Shown here piece by piece: positions 24,811-32,908 of a DNA stretch of 64,000 nt (its first letter is position 1; the number at the start of each line of letters is the position of its first letter). The notes beneath the pieces are model-generated. The model was not told the DNA's origin. It ran no database searches and saw only the letters and a list, made by a program, of their open reading frames with translations. Position numbers and translations under genes: made by a program. Source of the stretch: Cytobacillus oceanisediminis (GTDB lineage Bacteria > Bacillota > Bacilli > Bacillales > Cytobacillaceae); assembly GCF_022811925.1 (NCBI RefSeq), contig NZ_CP065511.1, positions 124,001 through 188,000 of the forward strand, in the 5' to 3' direction.

Positions 24811-24846
24811 AAAAGAGGTATCCTGAAGCGGGATACCTCTTTTTAT
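24811..24846. terminator. Bidirectional terminator
   Basis: AAAGAGGTATCC and GGATACCTCTTT form a long stem with a TGAAGCG loop, and A and T runs lie on the two sides. It serves the minus-strand gene at 24859 and probably the YjiH gene. Confidence 0.85.
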
Positions 24847-24858
24847 TAGCTCTTTATA

Positions 24859-25347
24859 TTAAAAACATTGGAAAGAACGAATTCTTCTCAAGTCTGTTCC
24901 GTAATACGTCCAGCGCCAGTTTCTCCAGCGCCAGCCGGCTACAGAGGTTCTGCCGACAAAGGTCGGATAGAACCAGAAGCTTCTTCCGTTTTGAAGCCAT
25001 ACAAACGTATAGCGGAATAAGCAGCCCCTTATGGCACCTGGATCAACAGCAAACGTGCTGACCTGCTGCATCTGAGGTGTGAAGCTTGGCGGCGGCCCTG
25101 ATGGCGGCCCATCTTGCCCTCCAGGACCCCCTCCACCGCCAGGAGGTCCGAAACCACCGCCCGGCCCTCCTGGAGGCGGCCCTGGCGGCCCAAATCCTCC
25201 TCCTGGCGGAAATCCCGGAATACTGAATCCGCCGCCTGGAAGACCAGGAATGCTGAACCCGCCTCCCGATCCTCCGCCCGGAAAAATGCGTCCATGTTCA
25301 TTCTGGTCATACATATATGGATAGTACGGATAATTTGTATAATCCAT
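24859..25347 (-). CDS. Gly/Pro-rich protein with conserved aromatic C-terminal domain
   Basis: 162 residues. The start is Tyr/Pro-rich (MDYTNYPYYPYMYDQNEHGR). About 70 residues of Gly/Pro repeats follow, built from PGGGF, SIPGLP and GPPGPPPGG units. Then comes a conserved domain (about 95-162) rich in Trp, Tyr and Arg, with GAIRGCLFRYTFVWL, FWFYPTFVGR and YYGTDLRRIRSFQC. Such C-terminal domains occur in other Bacillus proteins of unknown function. A surface or spore-coat role is a guess from composition. AGAGGAGA precedes the ATG. It follows the ATPase gene by 17 bp and is probably co-transcribed with it. Confidence 0.75.
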   Translation of the reverse strand: MDYTNYPYYPYMYDQNEHGRIFPGGGSGGGFSIPGLPGGGFSIPGFPPGGGFGPPGPPPGGPGGGFGPPGGGGGPGGQDGPPSGPPPSFTPQMQQVSTFAVDPGAIRGCLFRYTFVWLQNGRSFWFYPTFVGRTSVAGWRWRNWRWTYYGTDLRRIRSFQCF

Positions 25348-25364
25348 TGTTTGTGTTCTCCTCT

Positions 25365-26474
25365 CTATTCCCTTATTGAGACTTTCTCTGAAATCAGCAG
25401 CAGCTCAGAGCGTACCTTCTCTCTGATCCGGTCAACCACTGTAAAGTCCATGGCGTTGACATAGATTTTTTCCAACGTGTCCCGCTGGGTTTTTGCCCGT
25501 GCCAGATAAGATACGGCTTCGGTCATTTTATTTTTATAACGGGTGCTGATATCTTTTAGCTGTTCAGCGTAAATTTCATCTGTGCCTGAATTGATCGTAA
25601 TTTCATACATGTCGACGATTTCATCTCCATCACGATTCGGAAAATATTCATGCGGGGCCGTGCTGTCGAATATAGCGAGGCCCAGTTCGCGTACGATGAT
25701 CATATCCAGGCTGTGTGGATCAAACCCGCAATGATAGATTTCAATATCAAATCCGCGGCTCTCCGCTTCTTTTGCCAGCTTCTTCAGCATGGTTGACTTG
25801 CCGGAACCCGGACGCCCTTTTATGAAGTATCTTTTTTGAATATCCTCCGTAAGATTCGGCACAAAATCCACCGCTCCGATCGGAGTAGCTGCCCCTAAAT
25901 AACGATGCTTTACACATGGTGTCTTATTTAGTTTCATATTTCCATAGAAGGTGGAAATCAGCTTTTTCGTCAGTTCATCTGCCTTCTGGAAATTCATATT
26001 TTCTATATAGATTTTTTCCCATTCATCATGAATCCTCAATGCTTCAGCAAACGTGTCATAAGCCGCTGCAAAGGAATTGCTGATCTGGCCCGACAGTACC
26101 GTGATTTCTTCTTTACATGCAGCCAGTGCCCTTGAATCCCATGCTTCCCCAAGATTGATATATTCCTCGACCGCGCCAGGTGCTTTCGGTTCGATTACAT
26201 GCGGCGCTGTTCCATCGACAATGCCTGCTTTTAAAGAAGGAATGATGACGCCATCGAGCGATTGACTGTCAGACGAGCAATAAATATATTCCAGGTCATA
26301 GCCTTTTTCGGACAGATCTGCCCCGATTGCTTTCATCAGGGATGATTTGCCTGTTCCCGGTCCGCCTTTTAAAATGAATAAGCGATCAAGCCCTGCCAGG
26401 TTTGATTCGAATAAATTGTGGAACCCCCGGGCTGTATTCCCGCCGGCGAAGTATTTTAATATTTTCCCAGCCAC
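25365..26474 (-). CDS. Two-P-loop ATPase of the PRK06851 family
   Basis: 369 residues from a GTG start (MAGKILKYFAGGNTARGFHN) with AAGGAAG ahead. Two nucleotide-binding loops are present: GGPGTGKSS at 37-45 and GRPGSGKST at 220-228. The two halves are visibly related. Each has a 'YCSSDSQSLDGV' or 'YHCGFDPHSLDMI' strand and a 'GTAPH' or 'STAPHEYFP' motif, so the protein arose by internal duplication. The family has no assigned function. The Gly/Pro-rich gene 17 bp downstream is probably in the same operon. Confidence 0.82.
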   Translation of the reverse strand: MAGKILKYFAGGNTARGFHNLFESNLAGLDRLFILKGGPGTGKSSLMKAIGADLSEKGYDLEYIYCSSDSQSLDGVIIPSLKAGIVDGTAPHVIEPKAPGAVEEYINLGEAWDSRALAACKEEITVLSGQISNSFAAAYDTFAEALRIHDEWEKIYIENMNFQKADELTKKLISTFYGNMKLNKTPCVKHRYLGAATPIGAVDFVPNLTEDIQKRYFIKGRPGSGKSTMLKKLAKEAESRGFDIEIYHCGFDPHSLDMIIVRELGLAIFDSTAPHEYFPNRDGDEIVDMYEITINSGTDEIYAEQLKDISTRYKNKMTEAVSYLARAKTQRDTLEKIYVNAMDFTVVDRIREKVRSELLLISEKVSIRE

Positions 26475-26547
26475 TCTTACACTTCCTTTCGAAATGCATT
26501 TTCACCTTACAGTATGCAAAGGGAGCAGGATGGGTGAAAGCCTATTT

Positions 26548-26732
26548 AGAAAAGCGGAAGCGCCTTGCCCACGAAGGAACGCAGACTAAGATCGCCACGT
26601 CCTGTGGCAACGTCTGCATGACCCGCATCCTGCGGGCCTCAAGCACAAGACGAGCCTCCCGGAAAGGCGTTCTTTGCCTTTTTGGGAGGATTGGCTTGTG
26701 ACCTCGAGGGGGTAGGCGCTGGAGCTAGACAA
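26548..26732 (+). repeat. Short palindromic interspersed repeat, long copy 4
   Basis: It has the usual ends (AGAAAAGCGGAAGCGCCTTG and GGCGCTGGAGCTAGACAATT). The middle is expanded to about 185 bp by extra hairpins: CCACGTCCTGTGG, CCCGCATCCTGCGGG, and a larger one around CGAGCCTCCC/GGGAGGATTGGCTTG. The CTCGAGGGGG block sits at its right side. It lies between the ATPase gene and ybaK. Confidence 0.82.
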
Positions 26733-26765
26733 TTATCGACGTTCAAAATTTTATACTTTTTTCGT

Positions 26766-26802
26766 AAAAAAGAGTGCCGAATCATGGTGATTCAGCACTC
26801 TT
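26766..26802 (-). terminator. ybaK terminator
   Basis: On the minus strand, AGAGTGC-TGAATCA pairs with TGATTC-GGCACTCT across CCA, followed by a run of six T. Confidence 0.85.
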
Positions 26803-26810
26803 CACTTTCA

Positions 26811-27287
26811 TTATTTTATTAAATCCGCCAGATTAGCTCCGATTGCCTTCTGCAAATCTTCCGCTTTGAGCTCCATCTGCATGCCGATTTTGCCTCCGCT
26901 GACAATCATCAGTTCAAGCTCCGCTGCCTTTGCATCGATGAAAGAGGGATACTGCTTTTTCATTCCGACCGGGGAGCAGCCGCCGCGGATGTAGCCGGTC
27001 AGCTTCTGGATATCTTTGACCGGAATCATTTCGACTTTCTTTTCGCCGGCAGCTTTAGCGGCCTTTTTCAAGTCCAGCTCGTCCTCTACGGGAATGATGA
27101 ACACGTAGATCTGCTTGCTGTGGCCTTGAGCAACTAAGGTTTTATAGACAGCTTCAGGATCTTTGCCAATCTTCGCTGCCACCGAAACCCCATCTATTTT
27201 CCCGTCCTGATTGTCGTATGTAATCAGTTCATAATCCACTTTCTGAGCATCCAGCATGCGCATCGCATTTGTTTTACCCTTCGCCAT
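26811..27287 (-). CDS. ybaK: Cys-tRNA(Pro)/Cys-tRNA(Cys) deacylase YbaK
   Basis: A 158-residue trans-editing enzyme that hydrolyses Cys wrongly attached to tRNA(Pro). The ATG at 27287 is chosen because TGGAGG lies 8 nt ahead. Typical features are TNAMRMLDAQKVDYEL at the start, the catalytic-lysine strand AVYKTLVAQG and the GYIRGGCSPVGMKKQYPSFID block. The length and motifs match YbaK rather than the ProX or ProRS insertion domain. It is a single gene with its own terminator. Confidence 0.93.
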   Translation of the reverse strand: MAKGKTNAMRMLDAQKVDYELITYDNQDGKIDGVSVAAKIGKDPEAVYKTLVAQGHSKQIYVFIIPVEDELDLKKAAKAAGEKKVEMIPVKDIQKLTGYIRGGCSPVGMKKQYPSFIDAKAAELELMIVSGGKIGMQMELKAEDLQKAIGANLADLIK

Positions 27288-27360
27288 TGCCTGAGCCTCC
27301 ATTGGTTATTTTTCTCATTTTAGCACTTTGGGATGATTTCAAAAAGAAGCAGACTTAATA

Positions 27361-27390
27361 AAAAGCAGGACCCCTAAAAGGAGTCCTGCT
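27361..27390 (-). terminator. Alpha-glucosidase gene terminator
   Basis: On the minus strand, AGCAGGACTCC pairs with GGGGTCCTGCT around TTTTA, followed by TTTTTATT. Confidence 0.85.
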
Positions 27391-27398
27391 AACAAAGC

Positions 27399-29060
27399 TT
27401 ATTTCAAGCGATAAACACGGGCTTCATAAGGCTTAAGCGTAAATGAATCCGTATCTTCATGTGTTTCAACCGGATAGTTATTCAATAAAAGCTGATCATT
27501 AGAAAGCTTAAATTCAGCTTCAAAAGATGCTTCCTCTGTTGAAAGATTCGTAATGACGACTACCTTGTCATCATCTGATGTACGGGTATAAGCATAGATT
27601 TGCTTATCTTCTTCAAGAAGCAGATCGTATTGACCATAGGTGAAGACTTCATTTTCTTTTTTCATTCGAATCATTTTTTTATAGAACGAAAGGATGGAAT
27701 CCCGGTCCTGGGATTGGACTTCCACATTGATTTCCTTATAGTTCGGGTTGAGCTTCATCCATGGCTGGCCCGTCGTGAATCCTGCGTTTTCCCTGGAAGA
27801 CCACTGCATTGGAGTACGGCTGTTGTCACGGGAAGAGGCCCAGATGATATCCATGATTTCCTGATGGGACATGCCTTCCTCTTTTTTAAGGCGGTAGAGG
27901 TTTTTCACGGCTACGTCATCATAATCGTCAATGGATGGGAATTGGACATTGGTCATGCCGATTTCCTGTCCCTGATAAATAAATGGCGTTCCCTGCATCA
28001 GGAAGTACATGGCACCCATGGATGTCGCGCTCTGGTGCCAGTATTCCTCATCATTTCCCCATGTTGAAACGACACGAGGCTTATCATGATTTTCGATAAA
28101 TAAGGCGTTCCAGCCATCAGCTTCCAGGCCTTTCTGCCAGCGGGTTAGAACTTTTTTCAGCTCGACAATATCAACCTCGGGATTGGTTTCTGCATCCCAA
28201 AGGCCAAGGTGTTCAAATTGAAAAATCATATCCATTTTACCCTGTTCCTCACCGACCCAAAGATCGGCTTCATCCACGGTAACACCGTTTGCTTCGCCCA
28301 CTGTCATCACATCATAGTTCGCATATGTGCGGTCTTTAAATTCCTTTAAGAATTCGTGAATGCCTTCCTGGTTCATATGCATATCGAAGGAAGAAACATA
28401 CTTTTGCTTCTTCGGGTTCGGCATATCAGGCAGGCCGGCACGCTTTTTGATATGGCTGATGGCATCAATCCGGAAACCGTCGATTCCCTTATCCAGCCAC
28501 CAGTTCACCGTATCATATAAAGCCTCACGGACATCTTTATTCTCCCAGTTTAAATCAGGCTGCTTGGTTGAAAAAACATGCAGGTAATATTGTTCCGTTT
28601 TCTCATCGTATTCCCATGCTGATCCGCCGAAAATGCTTTCCCAGTTATTCGGTTCCTTGCCATTCTTTCCGTCTCTCCAAATATACCAGTCCCTCTTCGG
28701 GTTCTCCTTGGATGAACGGGATTCGATAAACCATTGATGTTCGTCACTTGTATGGTTCAACACAAGATCAAGAATCAGCTTCATATCGCGCTTATGGACT
28801 TCATCCATCAGCTGGCTGAAATCCTCCATCGAACCGAAATCTTCCATGATATCCTGATAATCTGAAATATCGTAGCCATTATCATCATTAGGGGATTTGT
28901 ACATTGGGCAAATCCAGATAACATCTATTCCTAATCCTTTGATATAGTCAAGCCGCTGAATGATTCCCTGAAGATCGCCAATTCCATCTCCGTTTGTGTC
29001 CTGGAAACTGCGGGGATAAATTTGATATCCTACTGCTTCTTTCCACCAAACCTTCTTCAT
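27399..29060 (-). CDS. malL: GH13 alpha-glucosidase (MalL/oligo-1,6-glucosidase family)
   Basis: A 553-residue cytoplasmic enzyme without a signal peptide. Catalytic residues by position are Asp199 (FRIDAIS), Glu256 (VGEANG) and Asp326 (ENHDKPR). The calcium loop DTNGDGIGD is at 21-29. The residue after the nucleophile is Ala200. In characterised relatives Val at this site goes with alpha-1,6 (isomaltose-type) cleavage, and Ala with alpha-1,4 (maltose-type) cleavage. This enzyme may therefore act mainly as a maltase. The upstream palindrome GCAAACGTTTGC resembles the operator of the secreted amylase gene at 7877. Together they could form an outside-to-inside starch route, although no maltodextrin transporter is in the window. 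Confidence 0.9.
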   Translation of the reverse strand: MKKVWWKEAVGYQIYPRSFQDTNGDGIGDLQGIIQRLDYIKGLGIDVIWICPMYKSPNDDNGYDISDYQDIMEDFGSMEDFSQLMDEVHKRDMKLILDLVLNHTSDEHQWFIESRSSKENPKRDWYIWRDGKNGKEPNNWESIFGGSAWEYDEKTEQYYLHVFSTKQPDLNWENKDVREALYDTVNWWLDKGIDGFRIDAISHIKKRAGLPDMPNPKKQKYVSSFDMHMNQEGIHEFLKEFKDRTYANYDVMTVGEANGVTVDEADLWVGEEQGKMDMIFQFEHLGLWDAETNPEVDIVELKKVLTRWQKGLEADGWNALFIENHDKPRVVSTWGNDEEYWHQSATSMGAMYFLMQGTPFIYQGQEIGMTNVQFPSIDDYDDVAVKNLYRLKKEEGMSHQEIMDIIWASSRDNSRTPMQWSSRENAGFTTGQPWMKLNPNYKEINVEVQSQDRDSILSFYKKMIRMKKENEVFTYGQYDLLLEEDKQIYAYTRTSDDDKVVVITNLSTEEASFEAEFKLSNDQLLLNNYPVETHEDTDSFTLKPYEARVYRLK

Positions 29061-29106
29061 ATTAACACCCTCAATTTATATAAAATTTCTTTTTCTATTA
29101 TCGCGG

Positions 29107-29193
29107 TGCGCAAACGTTTGCATTAAGCGGTATAAAAAAAAGCTGCTTGCTTTTTAGCATTTGCATACTACTACAGTAAGTGTAACGCTTACA
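29107..29193 (-). promoter_or_regulatory. LacI-type operator and cre-like site upstream of malL
   Basis: GCAAACGTTTGC (29110-29121) is a perfect 12-bp palindrome inside TGCGCAAACGTTTGCAT. A second element reads TGTAAGCGTTACA on the minus strand (29181-29193). It is one base short of the B. subtilis amyE cre TGTAAGCGTTAACA. The pair suggests substrate-specific repression plus CcpA control. Confidence 0.6.
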
Positions 29194-29228
29194 ATTGGAT
29201 TTTTCAATACCCTTTTTCATGACAAATA

Positions 29229-29357
29229 AGAAAAGCGGAAGCACCTTACTCACTCCCGACACCTTGAGGGGGGGGGGTAGGCGCTCCTCCTAAAAGCTAA
29301 CGCTTTTAGACGTGCGATGATGATGCTGTCGAAGCGTTCCTTGTGGAGCTAGACAAT
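29229..29357 (+). repeat. Short palindromic interspersed repeat, extended copy 5
   Basis: It starts AGAAAAGCGGAAGCACC and has a decayed centre with a run of ten G. An extra module follows (TAAAAGCTAACGCTTTTA hairpin, GTGCGATGATGATGCTGTCG, AAGCGTTCCTTGTGGAGCTA), and it ends GACAATTT. The extra module is also present in the minus-strand copy at 11228-11330. Confidence 0.82.
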
Positions 29358-29432
29358 TTAAATTTAAGGATATAAAATCTGGTGAAAATTTAGAAGCCGC
29401 AGCATTTTGGTCTGCGGCTTTCTCCTATATTG

Positions 29433-29885
29433 TCAAGCTGGCTCCACTTGAAGCTTTTCCCGGTAGGGTTTTAACGAATGATAGATAATTTTCTGCATGA
29501 AGGCTTTATCCATATCCGGCAGCAGTTTTTCAGCAAATGTCCAAGCATTTTCTTCAATTTTCAATGCTGTAAGGCAGCGTTCCTGCTCTGTTATGCAGGA
29601 ATCAAGATGATTGGCCAATTCCTCCAGCTCTATATCTTCAGCATGGCCAAGCTCATGAGCAAACACAACAGTGAAATAGTCCAAAAAACGATCAGCAGAA
29701 GAAAACAGTTGATGACATTGGTTCTTAATCTCTTCCATATATAGGGTTACGGTATGTGTTCCCATGCTGTATTTTCCGCCAGCTATACGATTTCCCGGAA
29801 AATGACTCTCTAATTTAATCTCTGCCAGACTCCCCGATCTCTCCAGTAACTCCCGAACGACTAGATCCAAGCTTTCTTTCTTCAA
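29433..29885 (-). CDS. HELGH-motif putative zinc metallopeptidase
   Basis: 150 residues from a TTG at 29885, chosen because GAAAGGTG lies 6 nt ahead; a GTG nine bases upstream is the alternative. The zincin motif HELGH is at 77-81 (FTVVFAHELGHAED), preceded by a strand-like stretch KYSMGTHTVTLYM. It has no signal peptide or membrane segment. Many acidic residues follow the motif, and the third zinc ligand is not obvious. It resembles small phage- or ImmA-type domains only in the motif. The function is not known. Confidence 0.7.
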   Translation of the reverse strand: MKKESLDLVVRELLERSGSLAEIKLESHFPGNRIAGGKYSMGTHTVTLYMEEIKNQCHQLFSSADRFLDYFTVVFAHELGHAEDIELEELANHLDSCITEQERCLTALKIEENAWTFAEKLLPDMDKAFMQKIIYHSLKPYREKLQVEPA

Positions 29886-29992
29886 TGCATACACCTTTCT
29901 CTATTTAATAGCTTATAGGCTATTATATGAGAAAAGAATACAGAAATAAACCAATATATACCCTTTAAATTCTATGTTCAAACCAAATTAGG

Positions 29993-30895
29993 TTAATTTT
30001 TATCCTGCAGCAGCGATTTATGGATCCAAATGGCAGCCTGAGAACCCTCCCCCATTGCGATCGTTACTTGTTCCGAATGGGCTGCCACATCGCCTGCTGC
30101 CCAAACATTTTTGATACTTGTCATTTTTGAGCGGGGATCTGTCAGGATATGCTTATTTTCAAGGCGCTCTGCACCGAGCTGTTTCGCCAGGTCAGATTTT
30201 ACTTCGTTTCCTCCAAAAGCGATAAATCCTCTATCACCTGTGATTTTTTTACCGTTTTCTAGCTGTACACCGTTGAATTTTTCGTCTTCTGCGAGTACCT
30301 TACCTATAGATTCTTCAAGATATTCAATATTTTTTTCTTTCATTTTCTCCAGTAATTTCTGATCTGCCGGCTTTTTCTCATGGTTGATAAAAACTAGATC
30401 ATTTGTCCAATAAGACAATGTTAATGCCATATTCGCGCCGGCATTTCCAGAGCCAAGCACAATGGTGCGTTTATCCTTTACCTCATATCCGTCGCAGTCA
30501 GGACAGACATAGACAGAAATGCCGAGACAAGGCATTAATTCTGGGAAGGACGGCATCCGGTCCATAATTCCCGTTGCAAGCAAAATCCGTTTGCCAGAAT
30601 ATTTATTGCCCCTTTGGGACGAAACCACAAAACCTCCATCTGCCTTTTCAGCCTGCTCCACTTTTTCATTAACAAACTCCACTCCAAGGCGTTCCGCGTG
30701 CTTTTTCCCAATCTCCCTGAGTTCAGGGCCGCTTACACCATCAGGATAGCCTAAGATATTATGATAGCTTTTACATATCGTGGAACGCCCATCATTGGAA
30801 TCAATCACCAGCACCTTATGTTTATATCTGCCCAGCTGAATGGCAGCCTGGAGTCCAGCAATCCCTCCTCCAACAATCAGGCAATCATAATTCAA
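29993..30895 (-). CDS. Thioredoxin-reductase-like FAD/NAD(P)H oxidoreductase
   Basis: 300 residues from a TTG with AAGGAGG 8 nt ahead. The FAD-binding GGGIAG is at 9-14 and a CPDC redox pair is at 131-134 (VYVCPDCDGYEV). The NAD(P) motif GSGNAGAN follows, and the C-terminal WAAGDVAAHSEQV contacts FAD. The layout is that of class II thioredoxin reductases. However, the second half differs from housekeeping TrxB, so its partner may be another dithiol protein or it may oxidise small thiols. It is a single gene. Confidence 0.85.
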   Translation of the reverse strand: MNYDCLIVGGGIAGLQAAIQLGRYKHKVLVIDSNDGRSTICKSYHNILGYPDGVSGPELREIGKKHAERLGVEFVNEKVEQAEKADGGFVVSSQRGNKYSGKRILLATGIMDRMPSFPELMPCLGISVYVCPDCDGYEVKDKRTIVLGSGNAGANMALTLSYWTNDLVFINHEKKPADQKLLEKMKEKNIEYLEESIGKVLAEDEKFNGVQLENGKKITGDRGFIAFGGNEVKSDLAKQLGAERLENKHILTDPRSKMTSIKNVWAAGDVAAHSEQVTIAMGEGSQAAIWIHKSLLQDKN

Positions 30896-30965
30896 TTGAA
30901 ATTCCTCCTTTTCGTGCCAAGATAGGCTATAGTTGTAAATTACCCAGAAAATCCTCTTCTAAATA

Positions 30966-30998
30966 CAAAAAAGGGAGTCTCATCGCTGAAACTCCCCT
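30966..30998 (-). terminator. Terminator of the parM-parR unit
   Basis: On the minus strand, GGGAGT and ACTCCC pair around a loop derived from TTCAGCGATGAG, followed by TTTTTTG. It lies just past the stop of the ParR-like gene. Confidence 0.8.
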
Positions 30999-31003
30999 AA
31001 AAT

Positions 31004-31606
31004 TCATTTATTCATATGTGCAAGAAAGCCGCCAAGAAGAGTATCCAGGTCTTCTTCGCTTTCCTCTTCAGTTTCACCTTCTGTGTTCTCTTGCTGTTCC
31101 TGTTTGGCTTTTTCCCAATCAAAGTCAAGCAAATCATCTTCAATATCCGTCAGATCAGCTTCAGATAGATCGTCTTCTTCTAAAGCAGCAGCTGTGGAAT
31201 CATACTGACTCACCGAATACCTCGGCTCCTCCTGCAGATAAAGAGCTTCATCAATATCAGAAGACCTGCTGTTCAAAGATGCCAGCAGAGATGTTGCCCG
31301 CACCGGATCTGTAATCAGCTGATAAAGGATGCTGCCGAGCAATGCTTCTGAGTGCTCATGCTTTAGCCAGTCGCGCTGAATTTTGCTTAACCCCTTGGGA
31401 AGGGGAATGGTAATGGTTTCCCGGTCTTTTGATTGAGAGCTGCTGACTCCCTGCATCACAAACTCGGCAATTTTACTCGAAAAATTCCGTTTTTCGGTTT
31501 CCTTGAGCTTTTGCAGATGCTTCAGAATATGATCAGGTGTGTCAGATGGCACCCGAAAGGATACGGATTGTCCTCTCTTAATTTCAGAAGAGGAAGCTTT
31601 ACTCAT
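31004..31606 (-). CDS. ParR-like ribbon-helix-helix adaptor
   Basis: 200 residues. The N-terminus has an RHH-type pattern: strand QSVSFRVPSD (13-22), then two helices (HILKHLQKLKETEKRNF and SSKIAEFVMQGV). The middle is helical, and the C-terminal third is very acidic (long Glu/Asp runs, then DTLLGGFLAHMNK). That is the layout of ParR-type adaptors: DNA binding at the N-terminus, filament binding near the C-terminus. It begins 11 bp after the actin-like gene. The assignment comes from fold pattern and context. No close homologue is claimed. Confidence 0.7.
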   Translation of the reverse strand: MSKASSSEIKRGQSVSFRVPSDTPDHILKHLQKLKETEKRNFSSKIAEFVMQGVSSSQSKDRETITIPLPKGLSKIQRDWLKHEHSEALLGSILYQLITDPVRATSLLASLNSRSSDIDEALYLQEEPRYSVSQYDSTAAALEEDDLSEADLTDIEDDLLDFDWEKAKQEQQENTEGETEEESEEDLDTLLGGFLAHMNK

Positions 31607-31617
31607 GAAAAATCACC

Positions 31618-32799
31618 CTAGTTGGCTTTTACAGGTTTTTTATCCTGGTCTGCCTTATCTTTATTCGTTCTTCTTGAAAAATCAGAGATCAGCTTGTAAT
31701 AAGCATTTGCCATCATCCAGATGCTTTCTTTTTCATCCTCGAAGAAGTCAATATTATAGCCATCCAGATTGTTATTTAATGTTTTCAGATAATCTTTTAG
31801 AACAATAGAGCCGCCGCCGACAAAGTAGCAGATTTCCGTCTGGGAGTTTTTCAGCCAAACGTTGCGGAGAAGGCGATACTGCTTCTTAGCCAGGTCAAGC
31901 AGAATTCGGTCTGTAATATCATGTACGCTTGTCCGGCTTCCCTTTACCATAATATGATTACGGTCATTCTTTTTCGTGATGATTTCCACGACATCCCTGC
32001 GGCTGTCGAGCTCAACGCCATGCTTCGAACGAATCTCCTCACGGATGGATTCTAGAGCTTCAGATACCCCAAGGTTGAAGCCCTGCGCTTTATCATCATC
32101 AACATTGCGGTTTTTAATGACAGCAATATCCGTTGATAATCCGCCAATATCCTGGATTAATATACGCTTATCAATTAAATCCTTATTGATGATGTTTAAG
32201 TTGTTATCCATTACAAGGTTGATATAAGCAGCAAATCCTTCAGGATAAACCTTTACTTCATCAAACTTGATATTTACTTTTTGCCCCTGGTACTTCGGTG
32301 TCACAAGGAACTCAACCTGATGGACAGAGCCCAGCAATTTGGAACGGTAGCCCGCATCCTTGCCTTCCTTTACTTCACGAAGTGGAAGTCCTGTTCCAAG
32401 TGTGTAGTTGGCATCAATCACATTCCCGGACTTTTTAAAGCCTGTGGAACCATCCTTCTGAACAGCATCCAATGCCAAAGCTGAGAATAGCATGACTAAT
32501 GTCTGATCTTCTTCGGATTTGCTGCTGCCTGGATCCAACTCAGTAGCGTTGTCACTTTTGGTTGCCAGGTGTCCCACACGATAAATCGCATTGTTTTCTT
32601 TCAGGGCAGGGGAGTGAACTCTAATATGTATGCCTTCAAGCGGATTTTTGCTGTCAAGTTCTTCAATCCCAATAACCGGGCGGTCCTCAACATCTCTCGC
32701 AATTACATTCGGTATGTTTAATTCTGAATCCAATTTCCCAAAGATTGCTTTAATAGAATCGTTTCCTACGTCAACTGCTGCAATTCTTGAATTCGTCAA
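31618..32799 (-). CDS. ParM/StbA-family actin-like ATPase
   Basis: About 393 residues. I favour the TTG at 32799 (MTNSRIAAVDVGNDSIKAIF), with AAAGGA 9 nt ahead; an ATG at 32817 has its Shine-Dalgarno too close. Actin-fold signatures are phosphate-1 VDVGND (9-14), phosphate-2 IQDIGGLSTDIAVI and the adenosine motif YFVGGGSIVLKDYL. The tail is short and basic. On plasmids, such proteins polymerise to push sister copies apart. Here it is paired with an RHH adaptor gene and preceded by a phased array of TGTAAAC-like sites, the usual ParMRC arrangement, yet in chromosomal surroundings. Confidence 0.85.
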   Translation of the reverse strand: MTNSRIAAVDVGNDSIKAIFGKLDSELNIPNVIARDVEDRPVIGIEELDSKNPLEGIHIRVHSPALKENNAIYRVGHLATKSDNATELDPGSSKSEEDQTLVMLFSALALDAVQKDGSTGFKKSGNVIDANYTLGTGLPLREVKEGKDAGYRSKLLGSVHQVEFLVTPKYQGQKVNIKFDEVKVYPEGFAAYINLVMDNNLNIINKDLIDKRILIQDIGGLSTDIAVIKNRNVDDDKAQGFNLGVSEALESIREEIRSKHGVELDSRRDVVEIITKKNDRNHIMVKGSRTSVHDITDRILLDLAKKQYRLLRNVWLKNSQTEICYFVGGGSIVLKDYLKTLNNNLDGYNIDFFEDEKESIWMMANAYYKLISDFSRRTNKDKADQDKKPVKAN

Positions 32800-32908
32800 A
32801 TCATTCAATCCTTTCATTCTCCATAATATAGATCTGTTGTTTTAAGAGTAATTCAGATTGAGAGATTAATCAATGAGAGGCAATAAAAAGTAATCAAAGC
32901 GTAATGAC

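Noticed and set aside
25079..25324. Pro/Gly-rich frame on the plus strand opposite the Gly/Pro-rich gene
   Set aside because: It is the complement of a GGN/CCN repeat tract, which gives proline- and glycine-rich frames on both strands. It has no ribosome-binding site, and the minus-strand gene has a clear one plus a conserved C-terminal domain.
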